DNA of 64,000 nt, from positions 1-64,000 of the forward strand of contig JAFDYJ010000016.1 of assembly GCA_018267515.1 (NCBI GenBank). Direction: 5' to 3'. Numbering within the stretch: the stretch's first letter is position 1; each line of letters begins with the position of its first letter. A model generated the notes under the pieces. It ran no database searches. It had not been told where the DNA came from and was given only the letters and a program-made list of their open reading frames with translations. Both the position numbers and the translations under genes were made by a program. This stretch comes from Bacteroidota bacterium. GTDB taxonomy: Bacteria; Bacteroidota; Bacteroidia; Chitinophagales; Chitinophagaceae. Positions 41,538-48,717 of the stretch are shown in pieces.

Positions 41538-43340
41538 ATGAGAAAGACTCTTTTGTTCTTTGCAATCTCTATTGCAATAAGTATTTATTCATTTGCGCAG
41601 CAACATGAAATCACTTCTTACAAAAAATCAGAAGTGATGATCCCAATGAGAGATGGGATCAAACTCTTCACTACAATTTTCACTCCCATTAATGCCGGAA
41701 TGCCTGTTCCGATTTTAATAACACGAACACCTTATAGCGCTACCCGGCCGGATAACTTCAATATTCTCAATTTTACTTATACCGCCAATATGGCAAAGGA
41801 AGGATACATCTTTGTATTCCAGGATATCCGTGGCAAATTTAAAAGTGAAGGTAAAATGCAGATTCATCAACCCTTGATTCATGCTACTCAAAAAGGAGCT
41901 GTGGATGAAAGTACAGATACCTGGGATACCGTTGACTGGCTGATAAAGAATACAGAAAACAATAATGGCAAAGCCGGCATACTTGGAATTTCTTACCCCG
42001 GATGGTTGGCTTTAGTTGGCGCCGTAGATCCGCATCCTGCTTTGAAAGCATCATCCGAACAAGCCTGCATGGGTGATCTTTTTCTGGGAGATGATTTTCA
42101 TCATAATGGCGCATTCCGCCTGAGCTATGGAATGGAGTACACCTATAGTGTGGAATATGATAAAACTACCGGCAGCGATTTTCCTTTTCCGCAATATGAT
42201 CTTTTTGACTGGTACCTGAAATTAGGTTCACTGAAAAATGTAAATGAAAAATATTTTCATAATAAAGTAGATACCTGGAACAACTTTGTATCTCACCCAA
42301 ATTATGACACGTTCTGGCAAAAAAATTCACCGTTGAGTTACATTCATTATCCCCAAATTCCGCAACTGCATGTCGGCGGATTTTATGACCAGGAAGATAT
42401 TAATGGTCCGCAACTGATGTATGCACACATGGAAAAAAAAGACAGCTTCAATAGAAATTTTATTGTACTTGGCCCATGGAATCATGGCGAATGGGGAAGA
42501 TCAAATGAGCCATCAGCCAAAGACTTTCGTGAACTTCAAAAAAAATGGTTTGACTATTGGCTAAAAGGTATCGGAAATGGGAGGTTTAATGAAGCTACCA
42601 CTTATCAAACCGGAAGCAATGAATGGAAAACCTATACTCTCTGGCCTCCAAAAGAAGCACAGATTAAAAAATTATATGCCGGTCCCGGAAATACCTGTTC
42701 ATTTAATAAACCAACATCATCTAAAGGTTCTGTAAGTTACATCAGCGATCCGGCAAAACCTGTTCCTTATCGTACACTGCCCATTGAAGTTACTTATGGA
42801 ACAGGAAGCCGGTGGAGAACCTGGCAAATAGAAGATCAGCGCTTTGTTTATACAAGACCTGATGTGGTAAGCTTTGTTATGGATTCATTGACAGAAGATC
42901 TGACCGTGACCGGGAAAATCATGGCACATCTTTTTGCAAGTACAACAGGAACGGATGCAGATTGGATTGTAAAACTTATTGATGTATATCCTGCATTTGA
43001 TAAAGAAAATTTATCAATGAGTGGTTACCAGTTTCCTGTTGCAATGGAAGTATTCCGTGGAAGGTTCAGAAAAAGTTTTTCGAATCCAACTCCATTAATA
43101 CCAAATCAACCCGAAGAATTTGTAATTGACCTGCACGATATTGATCATGTATTTAAGAAAGGACATCGCATCATGATACAAGTTCAAAGCAGTTGGTTTC
43201 CGGTCATTGATCGCAATCCGCAGAAATATGTTCCGAATATTTTTAATGCTAAAGAATCAGATTATACAAAAGCAACACAAACCATTTATTTTTCATCAAG
43301 GTATCCAACGTATATTGAGTTGCCGGTGATGAAAAATTAA
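41538..43340 (+). CDS. CocE/NonD-family alpha/beta hydrolase (S15-like)
   Basis: 600 residues, signal peptide (MRKTLLFFAISIAISIYSFAQ). Family members are X-Pro dipeptidyl peptidases, cocaine esterases or glutaryl-7-ACA acylases. Nucleophile Ser152 in GILGISYPGW, an oxyanion Tyr in TRTPYSATR, the catalytic Asp in QLHVGGFYDQED and His in LGPWNHGEWG. A jelly-roll C-terminal domain begins near 365. It separates surE and its small partner from lpxB, and probably acts in the periplasm on peptides or ester bonds. Confidence 0.9.
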   Translation: MRKTLLFFAISIAISIYSFAQQHEITSYKKSEVMIPMRDGIKLFTTIFTPINAGMPVPILITRTPYSATRPDNFNILNFTYTANMAKEGYIFVFQDIRGKFKSEGKMQIHQPLIHATQKGAVDESTDTWDTVDWLIKNTENNNGKAGILGISYPGWLALVGAVDPHPALKASSEQACMGDLFLGDDFHHNGAFRLSYGMEYTYSVEYDKTTGSDFPFPQYDLFDWYLKLGSLKNVNEKYFHNKVDTWNNFVSHPNYDTFWQKNSPLSYIHYPQIPQLHVGGFYDQEDINGPQLMYAHMEKKDSFNRNFIVLGPWNHGEWGRSNEPSAKDFRELQKKWFDYWLKGIGNGRFNEATTYQTGSNEWKTYTLWPPKEAQIKKLYAGPGNTCSFNKPTSSKGSVSYISDPAKPVPYRTLPIEVTYGTGSRWRTWQIEDQRFVYTRPDVVSFVMDSLTEDLTVTGKIMAHLFASTTGTDADWIVKLIDVYPAFDKENLSMSGYQFPVAMEVFRGRFRKSFSNPTPLIPNQPEEFVIDLHDIDHVFKKGHRIMIQVQSSWFPVIDRNPQKYVPNIFNAKESDYTKATQTIYFSSRYPTYIELPVMKN

Positions 43341-43350
43341 TTTTGCCCTT

Positions 43351-43358
43351 TACATTTG
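43351..43358 (+). promoter_or_regulatory. -7 box of lpxB
   Basis: TACATTTG, a perfect TANNTTTG, ending 7 bp before the lpxB ATG. I find no good TTTG at the expected distance upstream, so this rests on the one box. Confidence 0.4.
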
Positions 43359-43365
43359 CTTTGTA

Positions 43366-44484
43366 ATGAAATACTATATCATCGCCGGGGAAGCCAGTGG
43401 AGACCTGCATGGCAGCAATCTCATCAAAGAATTAAAAAAACTGGATGCTGCTGCCACTATCCGTTGCTGGGGCGGTGATAAAATGCAGGAAGTCGGAGGA
43501 GAATTAGTAAAACATTATCGTGATCTTGCCTTTATGGGTTTCACTGAAGTGCTGATGAACCTGAGAACAATTTTCCGCAATCTGAAATTCTGTAAAAAAG
43601 ATATTCTTCAATTTCAACCTGACATCCTTATATTAATTGATTATCCCGGGTTTAACCTACGCATAGCAAAATGGGCAAAACAAAAAGGACTGAAAGTCAT
43701 TTACTATATTTCACCGCAGGTGTGGGCATGGAAAGAAAACAGGGTGAAAGCCATGAAAAAATGTATAGACAAAATGCTCGTTATTCTTCCCTTTGAGAAA
43801 AAATATTTTCATGATAAATGGAATTGGGATGTGGAATATGTGGGGCATCCGTTGGTGGAAGAGATTGAAAGATATAAGGTACAAGGCACAAGAAACAAGT
43901 TCGCTGACAAACCGATTGTTGCATTATTACCCGGAAGTCGTAAACAGGAGATCATCAAAAAGCTTCCTGTGATGCTGCAGGTAAGTAAACATTTCCCGGG
44001 TTATCAATTTATCGTTGCACAGGCTCCTTCCATTGCAGATAGTTTTTACCAGGTATTTACAAGCAGGTTTCCGAATGTTAGCATAGTAAACGGTAAAACT
44101 TATGAGCTGTTGATGCAGGCAAAAGCAGCAATGGTCACTTCCGGTACCGCTACATTGGAAACTGCTTTGTTTGAAGTTCCCGAGGTGGTTTGTTATAAAG
44201 GTTCACCCATTTCCTATCAAATCGGGAAACGATTGATTAAAGTAAAATTTATTTCGCTGGTAAACCTGATCATGGATAAATTGGTGGTGAAAGAATTGAT
44301 TCAAAACAATCTTACAGTTGAAAATCTGAAACAGGAATTACAGGAATTGATTACAAATGATGCAAGAATTGCTGGCGTCAAAAAAGATTATGCAGCATTG
44401 AAACAATTATTAAGTGAGGGTGGAAATGCCTCAGCACAAGCAGCCCGATCCATTATTGATTTTCTGACTACCGAAGCAGTTTGA
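43366..44484 (+). CDS. lpxB: Lipid-A-disaccharide synthase
   Basis: 372 residues, peripheral membrane. It condenses UDP-2,3-diacylglucosamine with lipid X in lipid A synthesis, so the cell makes lipopolysaccharide. Marks: YIIAGEASGDLHGSNLI at the N-terminus, RCWGGDKMQEVGGE, LAFMGFTEVL, IDYPGFNLRIAKWAK, YISPQVWAWKENRVK, and ALLPGSRKQEI in the C-terminal GT-B half. Its end overlaps a small - strand gene by 17 bp. Confidence 0.96.
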   Translation: MKYYIIAGEASGDLHGSNLIKELKKLDAAATIRCWGGDKMQEVGGELVKHYRDLAFMGFTEVLMNLRTIFRNLKFCKKDILQFQPDILILIDYPGFNLRIAKWAKQKGLKVIYYISPQVWAWKENRVKAMKKCIDKMLVILPFEKKYFHDKWNWDVEYVGHPLVEEIERYKVQGTRNKFADKPIVALLPGSRKQEIIKKLPVMLQVSKHFPGYQFIVAQAPSIADSFYQVFTSRFPNVSIVNGKTYELLMQAKAAMVTSGTATLETALFEVPEVVCYKGSPISYQIGKRLIKVKFISLVNLIMDKLVVKELIQNNLTVENLKQELQELITNDARIAGVKKDYAALKQLLSEGGNASAQAARSIIDFLTTEAV

Positions 44485-44623
44485 TTGCTAAAATGATCAT
44501 ACAAAGGATGAACATGAAAAAACAAATACGGTTGATCCAATGCATATACCCCACCCATTTTGTTTCAGGTTTGTCCGGTTTCCTGAGATAGAAGTATTGT
44601 GATATTTGTCTCCAGATTCCCAT
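44468..44623 (-). CDS. Small single-TM protein (DUF6728-like)
   Basis: 51 residues from an ATG at 44623 to a TAG at 44468, convergent with and overlapping lpxB. The N-terminal 22 residues are amphipathic and charged (MGIWRQISQYFYLRKPDKP), then WVGYMHWINR, then one membrane helix (about 34-50). The layout (IWRQ, FYLRK, MH-x-x-N-R, hydrophobic tail) recalls the small DUF6728 proteins of Bacteroidota. Its composition is protein-like and no other frame there is open. Function unknown. No clear ribosome-binding site. Confidence 0.7.
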   Translation of the reverse strand: MGIWRQISQYFYLRKPDKPETKWVGYMHWINRICFFMFILCMIILAIKLLR

Positions 44624-44700
44624 GTTCTAAAGTTATTACACTTTCTCAACACATCAGGAAAAGGATTGTTCAATATGAATCAATATAAAAAAGCTTTCCC

Positions 44701-44708
44701 TATTTTTG
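44701..44708 (+). promoter_or_regulatory. -7 box of tRNA-Ala
   Basis: TATTTTTG, a perfect TANNTTTG, 9 bp before the first base of the tRNA. No clear -33 element. Confidence 0.5.
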
Positions 44709-44717
44709 CATCCCTCC

Positions 44718-44791
44718 GGGGGTTTAGCTCAGCTGGCTAGAGCGTTTGCATGGCATGCAAAAGGTCACCGGTTCGACTCCGGTAACCTCCA
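44718..44791 (+). tRNA. tRNA-Ala(GGC)
   Basis: Acceptor stem GGGGGTT/AACCTCC (one G-U pair), D-arm GCTC/GAGC, anticodon stem TTTGC/GCAAA with loop ATGGCAT (anticodon GGC, codon GCC/GCU), T-arm ACCGG/CCGGT with TTCGACT loop, discriminator A. The 3' CCA is not fully encoded (ACCT follows). A decayed second copy lies at 45044. Confidence 0.96.
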
Positions 44792-44796
44792 CCTTT

Positions 44797-44822
44797 AAGT
44801 TCTGTATATCAGAACTTTTTTT
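44797..44822 (+). terminator. Terminator of tRNA-Ala
   Basis: AAGTTCTG (44797-44804), loop TATAT, CAGAACTT (44810-44817), then a T-run. A textbook intrinsic terminator, partly preserved after the pseudo-tRNA too (45135-45160). Confidence 0.85.
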
Positions 44823-45043
44823 ATTAATAATATAATGCAATCACTGAATCATGACAATGTTTCCTCCGAGTGTCCCTTAAGATTTCATAGGCGATGTGTC
44901 AGATAGTCTTGTGAGCAAGAGCTGCGGGACCCGATAGCTATCGGGTCGCCGTCAATAAGTATGGGAAGTCGTATATTGTATCATCCCTTTGAACAACACC
45001 GAGTCCATAGCAAAAGTATCATAGATTGAAAATTTGTTATTGT
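44823..45043. other. Gap between tRNA-Ala and its decayed copy
   Basis: No gene supported. It holds the palindrome at 44929 and patches that look like decayed sequence of higher GC than the surroundings, but no transposase motif, terminal repeat or tRNA half beyond the copy at 45044 was seen. Confidence 0.4.
44929..44946. repeat. Perfect 18-bp palindrome
   Basis: ACCCGATAGCTATCGGGT. It shares CCCGAT/ATCGGG with the palindrome that replaces the T-arm of the pseudo-tRNA (45108-45124). Confidence 0.65.
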
Positions 45044-45134
45044 GAGACTCGGCTGGGAACAAAAGATAGGCGTTTGCATGCCCCAAAGCCTTTCGGGGAA
45101 AAGGTCATCCCGATTGTATCGGGATAACCTCCAC
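45044..45134 (+). pseudogene. Decayed tRNA-Ala copy with two arms replaced by palindromes
   Basis: Three blocks are identical to tRNA-Ala: GCGTTTGCATG (45070-45080), AAAAGGTCA (45099-45107) and TAACCTCCAC (45125-45134). Between them the 3' half of the anticodon arm is replaced by CCCCAAAGCCTTTCGGGG (45081-45098) and the whole T-arm by TCCCGATTGTATCGGGA (45108-45124). Upstream, CTCGGCTGG near 45048 matches the D-arm CTCAGCTGG. A degenerate copy of the terminator follows. There is no anticodon, so it cannot work as a tRNA. Confidence 0.75.
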
Positions 45135-45443
45135 TAAGTTCTCTACCTCAGGATTTTTTTTATTAAACCAGATAATTATTGACTTCCTAAAGGCTAAAAC
45201 CCAGGAAACCTGCGGGTCTTTGTCTATCAAGAGATTTTAGGAAAAACAAAAATTTATAAGCATTTTCGTGTACGTAAACAAAAATTAGCGAATTTAGTTG
45301 AACCTTTCCTGCTAATTTTTAAATCCTGTTGAAAAGATTCGGGATCCTTCAGGGCATCATTACGGCGATAACTTTAAAATAAATTTTATTTTAATTCAGA
45401 CATAAGCAATTATTATACATTTTTTCATCAAAAAAACAACCGA
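45135..45443 (+). other. Leader region of the fucose operon
   Basis: A 309-bp stretch without a gene. It starts with the degenerate terminator of the pseudo-tRNA (T-run at 45153-45160). It holds the palindrome at 45263-45284 and ends in an AT-rich leader. I cannot place a clear -33/-7 pair. Confidence 0.5.
45263..45284 (+). promoter_or_regulatory. Candidate operator of the fucose operon
   Basis: An imperfect palindrome centred on TACGTA (45271-45276): left arm TTTTCGTG, right arm AACAAAAA, 6 of 8 pairs. Size and symmetry suit a GntR- or LacI-type sugar repressor. No such regulator gene is in the window. Confidence 0.4.
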
Positions 45444-46709
45444 ATGCAAACAACCACAGCAGTTTCAAAAACAAAATATCTCATTCCGGTTATTTTAGTC
45501 ACAACACTTTTCTTTTTATGGGCTTTCCTGCATAATACGAATGCCGTATTGATACCACACCTGAAAAAAGCCTTGCAACTCAGCGACACACAATCGTCCT
45601 TTATAGACCTGGCAGTTTATCTTGGTTATTTTCTCATGGCGATACCTGCCGGGTACATGATGCATAAGCAGGGTTATAAGAGAGGAATCATCCTCGGTCT
45701 TATTTTATTTGCAGCTGGTGCATTGCTCTTTTTACCGGCTGCAAGTGAAAGAAGCTTCATGCTGTTTCTGGGTGCCTTATTTATCCAGGCTGCCGGTGCC
45801 ACCTGTCTGGAGACCGTTGCCAATCCCTATATGACCATCCTGGGCCCAAAGGAAAATTCTGAGCAACGACTGAATTTTGCACAATCTTTCAATGGGCTTG
45901 GAGCCGTAGTAGCTCCCATTATTGGCGGTACTTTCATTTTATCAGGTGTTGAACATTCAAAAGAAGAATTGAACCAGATGGCTGCTAATGGCACATTGAA
46001 TCAGTACTTAAGTGCTGAAGCTTCCACAGTTAATATTCCTTACATCGTGATTGCTGCAGTGGTTCTGTTGGTAGCAGTGGCCTTTATGATTGTAAAGTTA
46101 CCGCAGGTGCATGAATCCGATTCAATGGATTCACATTCAGGGTTTTCTTTTAAAGTACTTCGCCACAGCCATGTCAGATGGGCTGTCATTGCACAATTCT
46201 TTTATGTAGGAGCACAGGTTGGTGTTGCCAGCTTCTTTGTACGGTTTTCAAAAGAGGTAATGGACCTTCCTGAAAAAGAAGCAGCCTACCGCTGGGGTTA
46301 TATTGCAATGGTGGGATTTATGGCAGGTCGCTTTTTCGGCACTTTCCTTATGAAATATATTCGTCCGCAGCGGCTTCTTTTATTATATGCTCTACTTACA
46401 ATTGCTTTACTACTATTAGCATTAAATACAAGTGGAAGCATCGCAGTTTATGCTATTACTGCAGCACCGTTTTTTATGTCCATTATGTTCCCAACCATTT
46501 TTGCATTAGGCATCAAAGAAATCGGTGAAGAAACCAAGATGGCTTCTTCCTTGCTGGTAATGTCTATTGTTGGCGGAGCGCTGGCACCCATATTTATGGG
46601 ATTGATTTCAGACCAAACAGGAAGCATGCAGAAAGCTTATATCATACCTTTGCTTTGCTTCGCTGTCGTGGCATGGTTTGGATGGAAAGGTTATAAAATA
46701 AAAAAATAA
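45444..46709 (+). CDS. fucP: L-fucose:H+ symporter
   Basis: 421 residues, MFS, twelve helices. FucP marks: FFLWAFLHNTNAVLIPHLKKALQLSDTQSSFIDLAVYLGYFLMAIPAGYMMHKQGYKRGI at the N-terminus, GATCLETVANPYMTILGP, RLNFAQSFNGLGAVVAPIIGG, and QFFYVGAQVGVASFF in the second half. The Asp and Asn residues that bind fucose and protons in the family appear in place. First gene of a block with a dehydrogenase, a hydrolase and a mutarotase, so it supplies L-fucose to that route. The start ATG lies after the leader with the candidate operator. Confidence 0.93.
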   Translation: MQTTTAVSKTKYLIPVILVTTLFFLWAFLHNTNAVLIPHLKKALQLSDTQSSFIDLAVYLGYFLMAIPAGYMMHKQGYKRGIILGLILFAAGALLFLPAASERSFMLFLGALFIQAAGATCLETVANPYMTILGPKENSEQRLNFAQSFNGLGAVVAPIIGGTFILSGVEHSKEELNQMAANGTLNQYLSAEASTVNIPYIVIAAVVLLVAVAFMIVKLPQVHESDSMDSHSGFSFKVLRHSHVRWAVIAQFFYVGAQVGVASFFVRFSKEVMDLPEKEAAYRWGYIAMVGFMAGRFFGTFLMKYIRPQRLLLLYALLTIALLLLALNTSGSIAVYAITAAPFFMSIMFPTIFALGIKEIGEETKMASSLLVMSIVGGALAPIFMGLISDQTGSMQKAYIIPLLCFAVVAWFGWKGYKIKK

Positions 46710-46712
46710 TCA

Positions 46713-47477
46713 ATGTTTAAACTTGATAATAAAATAGCCGTAATTACCGGTGGAGGTTCGGGAATCGGAAAAGCTATTTCAATACTTTTCGCAAAACAAG
46801 GTGCTCATGTTCATATCATCGAGCTGACAGGTGAAGCTGCACAACAAACGGTACAGGAAATAGAAACTGCAGGTGGTAAAGTTTCATCTCATGCGGCAGA
46901 TGTTTCAAATCAAAATGCAGTTTTAAACGTTTTTAAAAAAATTGGTGCAGTACATATTTTAATTAACAATGCCGGTATTGCTCATATCGGGAAAGCAGGC
47001 AATACATCTGAAGAAGATTTTGATAAAGTGATACGGGTAAATGTAAAAGGTGTTTACAATTGCCTTTATGCAGCCCTACCTCAAATGCAACTGGCAGGAG
47101 GCGGGGTGATCATTAATATGGCTTCCATTGCTGCATGGACAGGACTTGCAGATCGTTTTGTGTACAGCACGGCTAAAGGAGCTGTAGCAGCAATGACGCT
47201 TAGCGTTGCTAAAGATTATATTCATGAAAACATTCGCTGCAATTCCATTTCCCCTGCAAGAGTGCATACACCATTTGTGGATGGATTCTTAAAAAAGAAT
47301 TACCCGGGCAATGAAGCAGCCATGTTTGAAAAATTATCAAAGACCCAACCTATAGGAAGAATGGCCCGGCCGGAAGAAATAGCAAGTCTTGCATTATATT
47401 TATGCAGCGATGAAGCCTCATTCATTACGGGTTGCGACTACCCTATTGACGGTGGATTCATTAAACTTAATACATAA
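46713..47477 (+). CDS. SDR, probable 2-keto-3-deoxy-L-fuconate dehydrogenase
   Basis: 254 residues, NAD(P)-binding short-chain dehydrogenase. GGGSGIGKA nucleotide loop (13-21), NNAG (about 85), catalytic Ser in NMASIAAW, Tyr151 and Lys155 in YSTAKGA, and SPARVHTPFV. It starts 3 bp after fucP and is followed after 5 bp by a fumarylacetoacetate-type hydrolase. In the non-phosphorylating L-fucose route that hydrolase acts on the product of this oxidation, so I place the enzyme at the 2-keto-3-deoxy-L-fuconate step. L-fucose dehydrogenase activity is the alternative; the SDR at 54836 fits that better. Confidence 0.8.
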   Translation: MFKLDNKIAVITGGGSGIGKAISILFAKQGAHVHIIELTGEAAQQTVQEIETAGGKVSSHAADVSNQNAVLNVFKKIGAVHILINNAGIAHIGKAGNTSEEDFDKVIRVNVKGVYNCLYAALPQMQLAGGGVIINMASIAAWTGLADRFVYSTAKGAVAAMTLSVAKDYIHENIRCNSISPARVHTPFVDGFLKKNYPGNEAAMFEKLSKTQPIGRMARPEEIASLALYLCSDEASFITGCDYPIDGGFIKLNT

Positions 47478-47482
47478 TCACT

Positions 47483-48331
47483 ATGAAATTGATCCGCTTT
47501 GGAATGCCAGGTGAAGAAAAACCCGGCGTCATTATCAATGAAAATTATTTTGATGTATCCTCTTACGTAAAAGATTATGACGAACAGTTTTTTGCAGATG
47601 ACGGATTACAGTATCTAAAAGAAATCACCAGTGATGCTGAACTAACTTCTGTTGATAACAATATCCGTCTCGGCTCAGCAGTTGCCCGGCCATCGAAAAT
47701 AATTTGCATCGGGCTTAATTATTCTGATCATGCGGCTGAAAGTAAAATGCAGGTACCTCCCGAGCCGGTGATTTTTTTTAAATCCACAACGGCGCTGTGC
47801 GGTCCCAATGATGATGTTATCATTCCCAGAAACAGTACAAAAACAGATTGGGAAGTGGAGTTGGCTGTTGTCATCAGTAAAAAGACAAGTTATATAACAG
47901 AAAAAGAAGCCAACGATCATATTGCAGGATATGTTTTACATAACGATTACAGCGAAAGGGCTTTCCAGATAGAACGAAGCGGACAATGGGTGAAAGGAAA
48001 AAGCTGCGATACCTTTGCTCCGTTAGGACCTTTTCTTGCTACAAAAGATGAAATCCCGGATGTTGACAACCTGAAACTCTGGTTGAAAGTGAATGGAAAG
48101 ATGATGCAGAATGGGAACACAAAAAACCTGGTTTACAAAATACCTTTCTTAGTTTCCTATATCAGCCAGTTTATGACCTTACTACCCGGTGATGTTATTT
48201 CAACGGGAACACCTGCAGGCGTTGGCATGGGACAAAAACCGGAATCAGTTTACATAAAATCAGGAGATGTAATGGAATTAGGAATTGATGGATTAGGTAG
48301 CAGCAGGCAGGTCGCAGTGAAGAGTCGATAA
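47483..48331 (+). CDS. FAH-family hydrolase, probable 2,4-diketo-3-deoxy-L-fuconate hydrolase
   Basis: 282 residues. Fumarylacetoacetate hydrolase fold: ICIGLNYSDHAAESKM, EPVIFFKSTTALCGPNDDVIIPRNSTKTDWEVELAVVI with the Glu metal ligands, HNDYSERAFQ, KSCDTFAPLGPF, and DVISTGTPAGVGMG. The fold cleaves C-C bonds in beta-diketo acids. In the fucose route it splits the diketo acid into pyruvate and L-lactate. The gene is 5 bp after the SDR and before a mutarotase, consistent with that. Confidence 0.85.
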   Translation: MKLIRFGMPGEEKPGVIINENYFDVSSYVKDYDEQFFADDGLQYLKEITSDAELTSVDNNIRLGSAVARPSKIICIGLNYSDHAAESKMQVPPEPVIFFKSTTALCGPNDDVIIPRNSTKTDWEVELAVVISKKTSYITEKEANDHIAGYVLHNDYSERAFQIERSGQWVKGKSCDTFAPLGPFLATKDEIPDVDNLKLWLKVNGKMMQNGNTKNLVYKIPFLVSYISQFMTLLPGDVISTGTPAGVGMGQKPESVYIKSGDVMELGIDGLGSSRQVAVKSR

Positions 48332-48354
48332 TTTTCCAATTTAAAAATTAGTAA

Positions 48355-48684
48355 ATGAAAAAATTTTGTCTCGCATTGGATTTAAAAAATGACACAGCTT
48401 TGATTGCTGAATATGAAAAATATCATCAACAAGTTTGGCCGGAGATCATTCAAAGTATAAAATCTTCAGGAATTGAAGTGTTGGATATTTACAGAACAGG
48501 CAATCGTCTTTTCATGATTATTGAAGCTGATGAAAATTTTTCATTTGAAAAAAAGGCGGCAGCAGACGCTTCCAACCCAACAGTGCAGGAATGGGAAACG
48601 TTGATGTGGAAATTTCAACAGCCTCTTCCCTGGGCAAAGTCGGGAGAGAAATGGATTCTGATGGAAAATATTTTTAGTTTGTAA
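48355..48684 (+). CDS. L-fucose/L-rhamnose-type mutarotase
   Basis: 109 residues, RhaM/L-rhamnose mutarotase family dimer fold (also found for fucose in non-phosphorylating clusters). Marks: EKYHQQVWPEIIQSIKSSGI with the catalytic His, DIYRTGNRLFMIIEAD, NPTVQEWETLMWKFQQPLPWA with the Trp and the C-terminal KWILMENIF. It interconverts alpha and beta sugar anomers for the dehydrogenase. Last gene of the block, 23 bp after the hydrolase. Confidence 0.88.
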   Translation: MKKFCLALDLKNDTALIAEYEKYHQQVWPEIIQSIKSSGIEVLDIYRTGNRLFMIIEADENFSFEKKAAADASNPTVQEWETLMWKFQQPLPWAKSGEKWILMENIFSL

Positions 48685-48717
48685 TAATTCTCAACTACAG
48701 GCTTAAGAATGTATTCA

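Noticed and set aside
44823..45043. Insertion-sequence remnant between tRNA copies
   Set aside because: No transposase motif, terminal inverted repeats or target duplication seen; the sequence could be simple decay.
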